Assembly: GCF_965283645.1 (NCBI RefSeq)
Contig: NZ_CBDIPG010000001.1
Location: 2,108,001-2,172,000, forward strand
Origin: Kordia sp965283645
GTDB taxonomy: Bacteria > Bacteroidota > Bacteroidia > Flavobacteriales > Flavobacteriaceae
Length of the DNA: 64,000 nucleotides
Reading direction: 5' to 3'
Position 1 is the first letter of the stretch; the number at the start of each line of letters is the position of its first letter. Position numbers and translations under genes: made by a program. Of the stretch, positions 49,431-57,331 are shown piece by piece. Below the pieces are notes generated by a model. That model worked only from the letters and a program-made list of their open reading frames with translations. It was not told the DNA's origin and did no database searches.

Positions 49431-50024
49431 CTACTCGCAATTCGCATTATAAAATGCTAGCAAGTCCGAAAGATTCATTCTACTTCGTTGTACTTTTTCT
49501 GAGAATTTTTCACGGAAAGCATCACACTTATCCAATTCATTTAATAATCTTGTGAAATCGCTTTGGTTTCGAACATATCCATGAAAAGAATCGCTCACAA
49601 CAAACGGAATGTTTGGCATTCGTGTAGGATTATGATGGTATAATTTTACCTTTCCAGTATTTATTATAATATCCATCAATGTGTATGATATAGGGTTATC
49701 AGGAGTTAACATGACTAATTCTTCCACATAAAAACTTCCGTTTTTTCGATAACGATGTACTTGATATGCTTCATCATATCCGTACGTTAATTTTTCGCCA
49801 TTGGCTTTTACTACTTTTATGTTTCCTATTTTATTGAATCCTCTCGAAAGTCGGATCTTTTTGCCATAAATTGTGTCTTTGTTTTTTAGGATCACAAAAC
49901 TATTTTCAAAGGTATTTTGTTCTTGAGTATTTAACGTTGTAGCACACGCGCATATTAAAAAGAATATGCTTGTTATTACTATTATTTTGAGAATGACGCG
50001 GTAATTACTCAAGATTTTACTCAC
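49431..50024 (-). CDS. lipoprotein of unknown function (paralog of next gene)
   Basis: A 197-residue protein with a hydrophobic N-terminus and lipobox-like FFLICAC (Cys near 25-27). Mature motifs are FVILKNKDTIYGKKIRL, LTYGYDEAYQVHRYRKNG and a C-terminal helix rich in basic residues ending FYNANCE. The upstream gene has the same plan (FIILKNKDTIYGEKIK, LTYGFNEVYQLHKF, FYNTNCE), so they are tandem duplicates; their ORFs overlap by 8 bp. No known family was recognised. Confidence 0.7.
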   Translation of the reverse strand: MSKILSNYRVILKIIVITSIFFLICACATTLNTQEQNTFENSFVILKNKDTIYGKKIRLSRGFNKIGNIKVVKANGEKLTYGYDEAYQVHRYRKNGSFYVEELVMLTPDNPISYTLMDIIINTGKVKLYHHNPTRMPNIPFVVSDSFHGYVRNQSDFTRLLNELDKCDAFREKFSEKVQRSRMNLSDLLAFYNANCE

Positions 50025-50589
50025 AATTTGTATTATAAAATTGAATTAATTTTTCAATATGTTTTTTACGACGTTGTTTGTTGTTGTTGAATTTCTCTCG
50101 AAAAGCTTTACACTTATCAAGTTGCTTCAAGAATTTTTTATAGCTACGTTTATAAGCGTAACCATAAAAAATGTCGCTTACTACAAATGGACGATCTGCC
50201 CATTGACCAGAATCATTATAATAGAGTTTTACTTTTCCTTGGTTGATACTCATATCCATGATTTCATATGAATTTTCGTCCTGCTTAAATTCTTTTACAA
50301 GTTCGTAAACGCTTTTTTTACCTTTTCTATTAAATTTATGTAGTTGATATACTTCGTTAAAACCATACGTCAATTTTTCTTCATTCTCTTTCACTACAGT
50401 AATCCGACCTAGTTTGTAGAACCATCTGATGTTTTTTATTTTCTCACCATAAATCGTGTCTTTGTTTTTTAAAATGATAAAGTCTTGTTGTTCAACTGTT
50501 AAATTTTGTGCAGTAACTTTCCATGAAAAATTTAACAAAAGAACAATACAACTTGTGCATATAAATTTTAGAATGAAACTCTTTTTCAT
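50017..50589 (-). CDS. exported protein of unknown function (paralog of previous gene)
   Basis: A 190-residue protein with a signal peptide-like start (MKKSFILKFICTSCIVLLLNFSW). The KNKDTIYGEKI and YGFNEVYQLHKF segments and the C-terminal RKKHIEKLIQFYNTNCE are shared with its tandem paralog. The KDTIYG motif recalls small beta domains seen in many exported flavobacterial proteins, but the function is unknown. The two genes are translationally coupled. Confidence 0.7.
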   Translation of the reverse strand: MKKSFILKFICTSCIVLLLNFSWKVTAQNLTVEQQDFIILKNKDTIYGEKIKNIRWFYKLGRITVVKENEEKLTYGFNEVYQLHKFNRKGKKSVYELVKEFKQDENSYEIMDMSINQGKVKLYYNDSGQWADRPFVVSDIFYGYAYKRSYKKFLKQLDKCKAFREKFNNNKQRRKKHIEKLIQFYNTNCE

Positions 50590-50713
50590 AGGTTTCTAAT
50601 TAGGATTAGTTAAAATTACGAAAGATAATTGCGCAAAAACATACGATGTTTTGCGTAGATTTGATTTGTGTTAAAAATCGTATTTTAGAAATCATTACAT
50701 TCAAGCTATATCC

Positions 50714-51238
50714 ATGAAATTCAATTTAAAGAAGTCCATAGCAGTATTAAGTAATACGCCTAAAACGCTGCATACATTATTAAATAGTTTGTCTGACGAT
50801 TGGTTGCTCACTAATGAAGGCGAAAACACGTGGAGTCCATATGATATTATAGGTCATTTGATTCATGGCGAAAAAACAGATTGGATTGTTCGAACTAAAA
50901 TTATTTTGTCTGATGACGAATCTAAAATTTTTGAATCGTTTGACAGATTTGCGCAAGAACAGGAAAACAACGGAAAAACCGTTCAAGAATTGTTAGCAGA
51001 ATTTACACAACTTCGAAAGCAAAATTTAGAAATATTAGCACAGCTACAAATCACCGAAAATGATTTCCTGAAAACTGGCATACATCCAGAATTGGGCGAA
51101 ATCAATTTAAAACAATTGTTAGCCACTTGGACAGTTCATGATTTGGGACATATTGCACAAATAGCAAGAGTTATGGCAAAACAATATGCTACTGAAGTTG
51201 GGCCTTGGAATGCGTATTTAGGAATTTTAAAAAGCTAA
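50714..51238 (+). CDS. DinB family protein
   Basis: A 174-residue four-helix-bundle protein of the DinB/DUF664 superfamily. Metal-binding His candidates are in WSPYDIIGHLIHGEKTDW (near 42-59) and TVHDLGHIAQIAR (near 140-152). Some members are thiol-dependent S-transferases; for this one the activity is unknown. It starts on the plus strand, 15 bp before a Gfo/Idh/MocA oxidoreductase, and the two form an operon. Confidence 0.87.
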   Translation: MKFNLKKSIAVLSNTPKTLHTLLNSLSDDWLLTNEGENTWSPYDIIGHLIHGEKTDWIVRTKIILSDDESKIFESFDRFAQEQENNGKTVQELLAEFTQLRKQNLEILAQLQITENDFLKTGIHPELGEINLKQLLATWTVHDLGHIAQIARVMAKQYATEVGPWNAYLGILKS

Positions 51239-51253
51239 AAAAGAAATACTTTT

Positions 51254-52228
51254 ATGACTAAAAAAACGAATTGGGGAATTATCGGTTTAGGAAAAATTGC
51301 TAACAAATTTGCCGCAGATTTACAACTTTCTGAAACTTCAACATTGTATGGAGTTGCTTCTCGATCTTTGGAAAAAGCAACCGAATTTGCTACAAAATAC
51401 AATGCAAAAAAAACATTTAATTCGTATGAAGCACTTGTACATGATTCAGAAATTGATGTCATTTATATTGCAACACCACATACATTCCATTTTGAAAATA
51501 CCATGTTATGTTTACGAAATAACAAAGCTGTTTTATGTGAAAAACCTATGGGAATCAATTCCACGCAAGTGAAAAAAATGATTGCAGAAGCAACAACCAA
51601 AAAGCTGTTTTTAATGGAAGCCGTTTGGACACGATTTATGCCTGCTATTGAAAAAGTAATGGAACTAATTGATAAAAAAGTAATTGGTGAAATTACCAGT
51701 ATTCGGGCTGATTTCGGCTTTCGAAGTGAATTCAATGCAGAAAGTCGTTTGTTCAATAAAGCACTTGGCGGCGGCACATTATTAGACATTGGCATCTACC
51801 CTATTTTCTTAAGTTTAGTCGTATTGGGAATTCCAACAAATATAAACGCAATGGCACGAATGACACCTACAAATGTTGATCGTTTTTGTGCCATGTTATT
51901 CGATTATGAAAATGGAGAAAAAGCAATTTTAGAATCTTCTTTTGAGGCAAATACACCAACAGAAGCTTATATTCATGGAACAAAAGGTACTCTAAAAATT
52001 CATCGTCAATTCCATCAGCCAACTGCAATTACACTTTACAAAAATGATCAAGAAACTGTCATTGAACTTCCATTTACTGGAAACGGCTATTTTCATGAAA
52101 TTGAAGAAGTAAACGCCTGTATTCGTGATGGAAAAACTGAAAGTTCAAAATTACCGTTGGCATTTAGCGAACAATTAATTCAAATTATTGATCGTGTAAA
52201 ATCTGAAATTGGTTTGACCTACATGTAG
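51254..52228 (+). CDS. Gfo/Idh/MocA family NAD(P)-dependent oxidoreductase
   Basis: A 324-residue protein. The Rossmann motif is WGIIGLGKIANKFAADL (residues 7-23), the conserved EKPMG with the catalytic Lys lies near 96-100, and GGGTLLDIGIYPI near 170-182 carries the third motif. Such enzymes oxidise or reduce sugar and inositol-like substrates; the actual substrate is not clear. It follows the DinB gene. Confidence 0.9.
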   Translation: MTKKTNWGIIGLGKIANKFAADLQLSETSTLYGVASRSLEKATEFATKYNAKKTFNSYEALVHDSEIDVIYIATPHTFHFENTMLCLRNNKAVLCEKPMGINSTQVKKMIAEATTKKLFLMEAVWTRFMPAIEKVMELIDKKVIGEITSIRADFGFRSEFNAESRLFNKALGGGTLLDIGIYPIFLSLVVLGIPTNINAMARMTPTNVDRFCAMLFDYENGEKAILESSFEANTPTEAYIHGTKGTLKIHRQFHQPTAITLYKNDQETVIELPFTGNGYFHEIEEVNACIRDGKTESSKLPLAFSEQLIQIIDRVKSEIGLTYM

Positions 52229-52357
52229 TCATTCAATAACAATTATTCAACATATAATTAAACACGTTCAGAAAGATAGTTCGTCTCTCTTACAATTTGT
52301 TTGAAACAAATCAACCTATAATTCGTCTAGTAGTTGACAACGAGTTTTAAAATAATT

Positions 52358-53632
52358 ATGAAAACCAACCAACTTTCCAACATATTTCTTGTCATTCTCT
52401 TAGTAATCATAAGTATTGCGGCTTTTACTACACATTCATTTGAAACTGAGAAAAGAACCAAAAAAGCGGATCTAATTGAACTTTCGGATATTAAATACGG
52501 TATGTTTAATATTGATCAATGGGAAGAACAGTTTGCTGAAATTATCACGAAAAAACTAAAAGAATTAAAACTTACTGGGAACGATCGGAAAGAAGCGCGC
52601 ATTAAAATTCAGGCGTTTTTATATAAATCCATTGATAAGTTTGAAACGACTTATAAAGCCGAAAATGATCGGAAAGCAGGTTATGGATTTTCATTAAAGA
52701 ATTTCGGAGCTGACTTTTTTAAAATTTTTGGCGAATTGAAACAACATGTGCCTGTCATTACGGAAGATATTATTGATTTTCTGGAAAATGATGAAAATCG
52801 TGATAACATAAAAAAGTACATTCTGGAGCAAATCAATTCGTATACAGATGGTACTTTTCAAAAGATTGATTATACAACCTATAACCGTATTATTTCAAAA
52901 TACAATGTTACAACCGAAAATAATTGTAAAGCACTTATTTCTATTCAGTTGAAAACCATCAACGACAAACAAAATATAATAAATTCTGTTTTACTAATTG
53001 CGTTTTTGTGTATTTTGTTGATCATTCTCTTTGAGAAAAATCAGTCAAAATTTAAAATTACAGTATACATTGTAGCCGCGTTACATTTGTTAGTTTTAGG
53101 TGTTTTTCTTCCAATGATTGCAATTGATGCACGAATTTCTTCGATGGAATTACAATTGATGGGCGAACCAATTTCGTTCACAAATCAAGTATTATATTAT
53201 AAGAGTAAAAGCATCATGGAAGTTTCAAAAGTGATGCTTTCGCAAGGAGAAATCAAAGTAATGCTTGTTGGCGTTTTGGTAGCATTATTTAGTGTCATTT
53301 TTCCTGTTTCAAAGTTAATTTCAAGTATTTCGCTACTTTTTAAACGTTCGCTAAAAGACAACAAAGTTATTCGTTTTTTAGTATTTAAAAGTGGAAAATG
53401 GTCAATGGCAGATGTATTAGTTGTCGCAATTTTTATGTCGTATATTGGTTTTACGGGAATTATCTCGAGCCAACTAGGACAATTGGAAAACGGCATTGAA
53501 AGTTTAGACATTTTAACCACCAATAAATCGGAGCTTCAAAATGGTTTCTTCTTCTTTTTAGGATTTGTGATGCTGAGTATTTTTATTTCGCAAACGATTC
53601 AGAAATTGGTTGATAAACCTAAAACAGCTTAA
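52358..53632 (+). CDS. PqiA-like (paraquat-inducible protein A) membrane protein
   Basis: A 424-residue membrane protein. One segment lies at the N-terminus (NIFLVILLVIISIAAF), then a soluble region of about 190 residues, then four membrane segments (INSVLLIAFLCILLIILF, VYIVAALHLLVLGVFLPMI, VMLVGVLVALFSVIFPVSK, and MADVLVVAIFMSYIGF). FPVSKL and GKWSMADVLVV are PqiA-domain motifs. A single PqiA domain with a large loop is unusual compared with the tandem E. coli form. The frame has an upstream TTG start at 52334; the ATG at 52358 is preferred. Confidence 0.75.
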   Translation: MKTNQLSNIFLVILLVIISIAAFTTHSFETEKRTKKADLIELSDIKYGMFNIDQWEEQFAEIITKKLKELKLTGNDRKEARIKIQAFLYKSIDKFETTYKAENDRKAGYGFSLKNFGADFFKIFGELKQHVPVITEDIIDFLENDENRDNIKKYILEQINSYTDGTFQKIDYTTYNRIISKYNVTTENNCKALISIQLKTINDKQNIINSVLLIAFLCILLIILFEKNQSKFKITVYIVAALHLLVLGVFLPMIAIDARISSMELQLMGEPISFTNQVLYYKSKSIMEVSKVMLSQGEIKVMLVGVLVALFSVIFPVSKLISSISLLFKRSLKDNKVIRFLVFKSGKWSMADVLVVAIFMSYIGFTGIISSQLGQLENGIESLDILTTNKSELQNGFFFFLGFVMLSIFISQTIQKLVDKPKTA

Positions 53633-54288
53633 ATCACAATCAACTTTTCTTTGATGGCTTTGATCAACAAACCTGCGGTATTTTTTACGCCCAATTTGCT
53701 AATTAAGTTTTTACGATGACCTTCAATAGTACGCACACTTAGGAATAGTTTTTCGGCAATTTCGGCTGTGGTAAACTCTTGCGCAATCAATTCTAACACT
53801 TCTAATTCACGTGCTGTTAAATGGTAATCTTTCCCGATTTTCAACGGTTTTCCTGATTTGTTTTTTAATCCTTTTAATAATGCTTGTGATACAAATTCAT
53901 TAAAGTAAAATCCACTTTTTACAACTGTTTTGATGGCTTCTTCCAACTCTTCACGCGTTGTATCTTTTAGTAAATAACCATTCGCGCCAATTTCCATTAA
54001 GTACGAAATCATACGTTCTTCTTTGTGCATGGTTAGAATCAAAATTTTTACATCAGGATAGGTTTCTTGAAGCTTTAAAGTAGCATCAACACCATTCATT
54101 TCTTCCATTTCCAAATCTAACAATATCACGTCTGGCACGTCATTTTTCAACTTGGTAAACATATCTTTTCCGTTGACAGCTTCCAATACAAGTGTTACGT
54201 CTGAAATTTTATCAAGTAATGATTTTATACCTTCTCTAAATAAGTTGTGATCGTCTACTAAACCTAATTTTATACTTTTTTCAGTCAT
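53629..54288 (-). CDS. LuxR-family (NarL-type) response regulator
   Basis: A 219-residue transcription regulator. The receiver has the acidic pair (VDDHN), the phosphoacceptor Asp in VILLDLEMEEMNG near residue 57, Thr in LILTMH and Lys in LLKDTT. The C-terminal DNA-binding domain has the LuxR helix-turn-helix LTARELEVLELIAQ...IAEKLFLSVRTIEGHRKNL. It overlaps the kinase gene upstream by 4 bp, so they form a coupled two-component pair. Its targets are not known. Confidence 0.94.
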   Translation of the reverse strand: MTEKSIKLGLVDDHNLFREGIKSLLDKISDVTLVLEAVNGKDMFTKLKNDVPDVILLDLEMEEMNGVDATLKLQETYPDVKILILTMHKEERMISYLMEIGANGYLLKDTTREELEEAIKTVVKSGFYFNEFVSQALLKGLKNKSGKPLKIGKDYHLTARELEVLELIAQEFTTAEIAEKLFLSVRTIEGHRKNLISKLGVKNTAGLLIKAIKEKLIVI

Positions 54289-55070
54289 GAGTTCATTGGT
54301 ATTTTTATAGTTGCTTTCATCCCCGATTTTTGCGCATTAAAATGTATTGTTCCTTCTACTACGGACAATCTACTTTCTATATTTCTGAGTCCAATTCCTT
54401 TTTGGTTTAAATATTCTTGTTGTAAACCAATTCCATCATCTTCATATACAATTTTCAAGGTATTTCCTTCATTTCCAACAGTGATTGACAGGTTTGATGC
54501 CATTGCATGTTTTAAGGTGTTATTGATTAATTCCTGTATAATTCTGTACAGATTTAATTCGTGTGCTTTCGCGATAGGACTCGTAGTAACATCTACAAAA
54601 ATTGCTTCCAATTTACCCGCATCATTTACAGTTTGCACCAAAGTATCAACCGCTTCTAATAGTCCTAATTTTTCTAGAATTACAGGTCGTAAATCCTGAG
54701 AAATATTTCGAACACCTTGAATCATGGTATCAAAAAGTGAACGCATTTTAACTGTCGTTTTTGTCAATTCTTCTGGAGAAAGTTCTGGAGAAATTTGACC
54801 TAAGTACAATTTTGTTGTCGTTAACAAAGCGCCAACATCGTCGTGCAATTCTTTGCCAATTCGGGTCCGTTCTTTTTCTTCACTTTCAATGGCAACAGCT
54901 AGTAATTCTCGTTGGTAAGCTGCTTCCATTTTCTGATGACTTTTTTGTTGTGCTAGCAGTCGCTTTTGATATACAATAAAAAATAAAATTACCGCTAAAG
55001 CAAGTACAAAAAACATAACCATTCCGATGATTATGACTTGTAACGTTAGTGTTGATTCGGATTCACCCAT
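54285..55070 (-). CDS. membrane sensor histidine kinase (HisKA_3/HATPase)
   Basis: A 261-residue kinase with one N-terminal membrane segment (VIIIGMVMFFVLALAVILFF). The phosphoacceptor His lies in RIGKELHDDVGALL (about residue 75), and the ATPase has an N-box ELINNTLKHA, a G1 box YEDDGIGL and GIGLRNIESRL. There is no separate sensory domain, so the signal is likely sensed at the membrane or by a partner. The frame is open to 55127, but the ATG at 55070 gives a short N-terminus before the membrane segment. It overlaps the gene upstream, which encodes a multi-pass membrane protein. Confidence 0.92.
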   Translation of the reverse strand: MGESESTLTLQVIIIGMVMFFVLALAVILFFIVYQKRLLAQQKSHQKMEAAYQRELLAVAIESEEKERTRIGKELHDDVGALLTTTKLYLGQISPELSPEELTKTTVKMRSLFDTMIQGVRNISQDLRPVILEKLGLLEAVDTLVQTVNDAGKLEAIFVDVTTSPIAKAHELNLYRIIQELINNTLKHAMASNLSITVGNEGNTLKIVYEDDGIGLQQEYLNQKGIGLRNIESRLSVVEGTIHFNAQKSGMKATIKIPMNS

Positions 55071-55696
55071 ATAGCAATTATGAAAAATATGACTAATACA
55101 ATGTTGACAATAGCATGCAATCCCCAAACTAAAAAGTTAACTTCAGCTGCTTCAGTAGATATGCTATTACTAATAAAGAATAAGAGCAAGTTACTTGAAA
55201 AATATATTAAAAAGCCTGCATTGCCCCAAAACATTGGATTGCGTTCCAACGAAGTGTATTTAATTTCTTTGAGTAATGTGTAAAAATAACTGATTGACAG
55301 AAAGATAACTAAAACACCTAACATTGTGGTTGCGTTTGAGTTGAATGTGAAAATGCTCTGAAAATAAAACGTGTTTATGATGCAAAATGCCGTAAATACT
55401 ACCGCTATAATTGTAAAAACACGTTGGGGAAATAGTGTATGCAACGCATCTTTGTAAATGTATATAATACATAGAAATTCAATAATGGTATAAATGTGAT
55501 ATACTGGTAAGTTATTGAGTTTTTGATACCATAAAATGTTTGCAATGAGCTCTGTAATGGAAAATAAAACGATTAAATACATTAATTTTTGTTGCATTCG
55601 CGACAAACGATAGTACTTCCATATTCCTATAAGTAACGGAAGTACTATTGTTAATGACGATAGTAATCGAAGATTTCCAAAGAGTTCTCTACTCAT
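55046..55696 (-). CDS. multi-pass membrane protein of unknown function
   Basis: A 216-residue protein with about seven hydrophobic segments (for example LLSSLTIVLPLLIGIW, LMYLIVLFSITELIANILW, HIYTIIEFLCIIYIY, TMLGVLVIFLSISYF, VNIVLVIFFIIAIW). It overlaps the histidine kinase start by 25 bp and thus belongs to the same operon. A role as a sensor partner of the kinase is possible but not shown. No family was recognised. Confidence 0.75.
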   Translation of the reverse strand: MSRELFGNLRLLSSLTIVLPLLIGIWKYYRLSRMQQKLMYLIVLFSITELIANILWYQKLNNLPVYHIYTIIEFLCIIYIYKDALHTLFPQRVFTIIAVVFTAFCIINTFYFQSIFTFNSNATTMLGVLVIFLSISYFYTLLKEIKYTSLERNPMFWGNAGFLIYFSSNLLLFFISNSISTEAAEVNFLVWGLHAIVNIVLVIFFIIAIWVNPNQH

Positions 55697-55706
55697 TGCG
55701 TTCTAT

Positions 55707-56444
55707 TTAACATGTTGGTGGGCAAGGACTTGTATATTCAATAAATACTTCTTTTCCTTTACTAAATTCTAAAATACCTTTTAGTCCAAATGTTTCGTTA
55801 TCTGTATCTTTATTTTCATATTCAAATCCTAAAACTGGTGTAAAAGATATTTGATATTTATCAGAAAACTTGTTCATGTCTATTCCAGAATATAGAGTTA
55901 TTCCATTAATAACATCTAGTTTTTTGATTACTTTCTCAATAATTTCATCACAAATTTCATAATACTTTACACGTACCGTAGCTTCAAATCCAATATCACT
56001 TTTTGTACGTGCTGTAAATAAATCATCAATTAAATTAATGTCAATCGTATCCCAATTTTTACAGATTATATTTTTAAATAATTCTGGCACTACTTCAGAT
56101 TTCCCATGATTAGGTCGCTTTGCAATAATGGAATTTAGCTTGAAAAAATGTTTTTTATCATCAACATCTAGTACTTGTAATACAGGAAAAAAGGTGAACT
56201 CTGATTTATCTTGAGCATTCAACGCCATGTAAATTCTGAGTTTTTTGATTGATTGTTTAATTTCATTAAAATTAACTACAGCATCAGTTTTGTTCATACT
56301 AAAATTGCTCGTTCGTTCAAACTGACCTTTCCCTGTATTTAATTTATGAAAATGATGCGCTAGTTGTAATACATTTTCTTCTTCCCATCGTTCAATTTCG
56401 TCTGAATAATCTTTTGTCTTTGTATGCGTACTCTCGTTTTTCAT
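55707..56444 (-). CDS. protein of unknown function
   Basis: A 245-residue protein without signal peptide. It begins MKNESTHTKTKDYSDEIERW and ends in a Cys-rich tail (EYTSPCPPTC). The middle has a GILEFSKGKEVFIEY and FFPVLQVLDVDDKKHFFKLN type of beta segments. The frame is open to 56498; the ATG at 56444 is preferred because it follows an A/T-rich start region. It is not recognised as a known family. Confidence 0.6.
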   Translation of the reverse strand: MKNESTHTKTKDYSDEIERWEEENVLQLAHHFHKLNTGKGQFERTSNFSMNKTDAVVNFNEIKQSIKKLRIYMALNAQDKSEFTFFPVLQVLDVDDKKHFFKLNSIIAKRPNHGKSEVVPELFKNIICKNWDTIDINLIDDLFTARTKSDIGFEATVRVKYYEICDEIIEKVIKKLDVINGITLYSGIDMNKFSDKYQISFTPVLGFEYENKDTDNETFGLKGILEFSKGKEVFIEYTSPCPPTC

Positions 56445-56539
56445 GATAAAATAGTTTATGTGATTAATACTAATTTGGTAGTGCTTTCTTTTTTTCAATA
56501 TGATATAAAACTAGACAAAAAACCACGTCGTTTCTAGTA

Positions 56540-56602
56540 AAAAAGGTATAAACACGTAAAAACCACTATTAATCACGGGAATCTACGGAAGTGTAATTTC
56601 AG
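56540..56602. promoter_or_regulatory. repeated CACGTA/CACGG half-sites between divergent genes
   Basis: Between 56444 and 56721 the sequences CACGTCG, CACGTAAAAACC and CACGGGAATCTACGG recur with similar orientation. They look like half-sites of a DNA-binding protein, but this is by eye only. No clear TAnnTTTG box was found. Confidence 0.3.
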
Positions 56603-56720
56603 TACTTACAGTCTATTATTTTTTCTGTGTTATGATGAATTTTGAAACATCAAACAATCAAACAGGGCGAAGCTGAAAACCCTTTTATAGAGTAAGCATT
56701 TATTCAAAATTTAATTTATT

Positions 56721-57056
56721 ATGGGAAATGAAGAAAAAATTTCAAGACGTCAAGCTGCCAAAAAAACGTATTCTTGGGAATTAGTTACATTTGAAAAACA
56801 AGGTAAATTATGGCTAGAGTGGAGAACTGACGCACCTTTTAGAGCGCAAAAAGATAAGATTGAAGTCTATAAAGGAAAATGGCCACACAATCCTGATTCT
56901 GAAGCTACTGCTTGGACATGGGCAGAATCTAACAGTCCAGTTGGTGGTTGGAATTCAGGTATTGAGTTCGGTTCAGATTGGTACTGTGCTCGAATTGCTC
57001 AGAAAGCTCCAGATGGACCTTATGTTTATATGGAGCAAATTATAACGAAAGGCTAA
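56721..57056 (+). CDS. small Trp-rich protein of unknown function
   Basis: A 111-residue protein rich in Trp (8), Glu, Lys and Pro: SWELVTFEKQGKLWLEWRTD, then TAWTWAESNSPVGGWNSG and YVYMEQIITKG. The pattern looks like a compact beta-sandwich, possibly a carbohydrate- or lipid-binding module, but no family could be assigned and no signal peptide is seen. It stands alone between two minus-strand units with its own upstream region. Confidence 0.6.
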   Translation: MGNEEKISRRQAAKKTYSWELVTFEKQGKLWLEWRTDAPFRAQKDKIEVYKGKWPHNPDSEATAWTWAESNSPVGGWNSGIEFGSDWYCARIAQKAPDGPYVYMEQIITKG

Positions 57057-57276
57057 GCTTGCTTGTTTACGGTGTTTTCTTAACACACAACACAACCTTT
57101 TCTTATTTTAAGGATCTATTATTAAAAGCTGCTAATTATGCCAAAGTGAAATGATTATGATTTTAGAATTTGAGAAAAATTCTTTCTATTATTAAAGAAA
57201 TCATACTGTCATTAGAGCTTCGTTTTTTGCAAGATGAGCATAATTATTATAGTTTTTAAAGTTTTTATTTCATGAA

Positions 57277-57316
57277 GAAGCCTTTCTGCTCGAACACAGA
57301 AAGGCTTCGCTTTTTA
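57277..57316. terminator. rho-independent terminator between convergent units
   Basis: GAAGCCTTTCTG pairs with CAGAAAGGCTTC over an 8-nt loop, followed by CTTTTTAT. It separates the Trp-rich protein gene from the TonB-type receptor gene; the rest of the gap 57057-57276 is AT-rich without a gene. Confidence 0.88.
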
Positions 57317-57331
57317 TAAACTAATTCGCAG

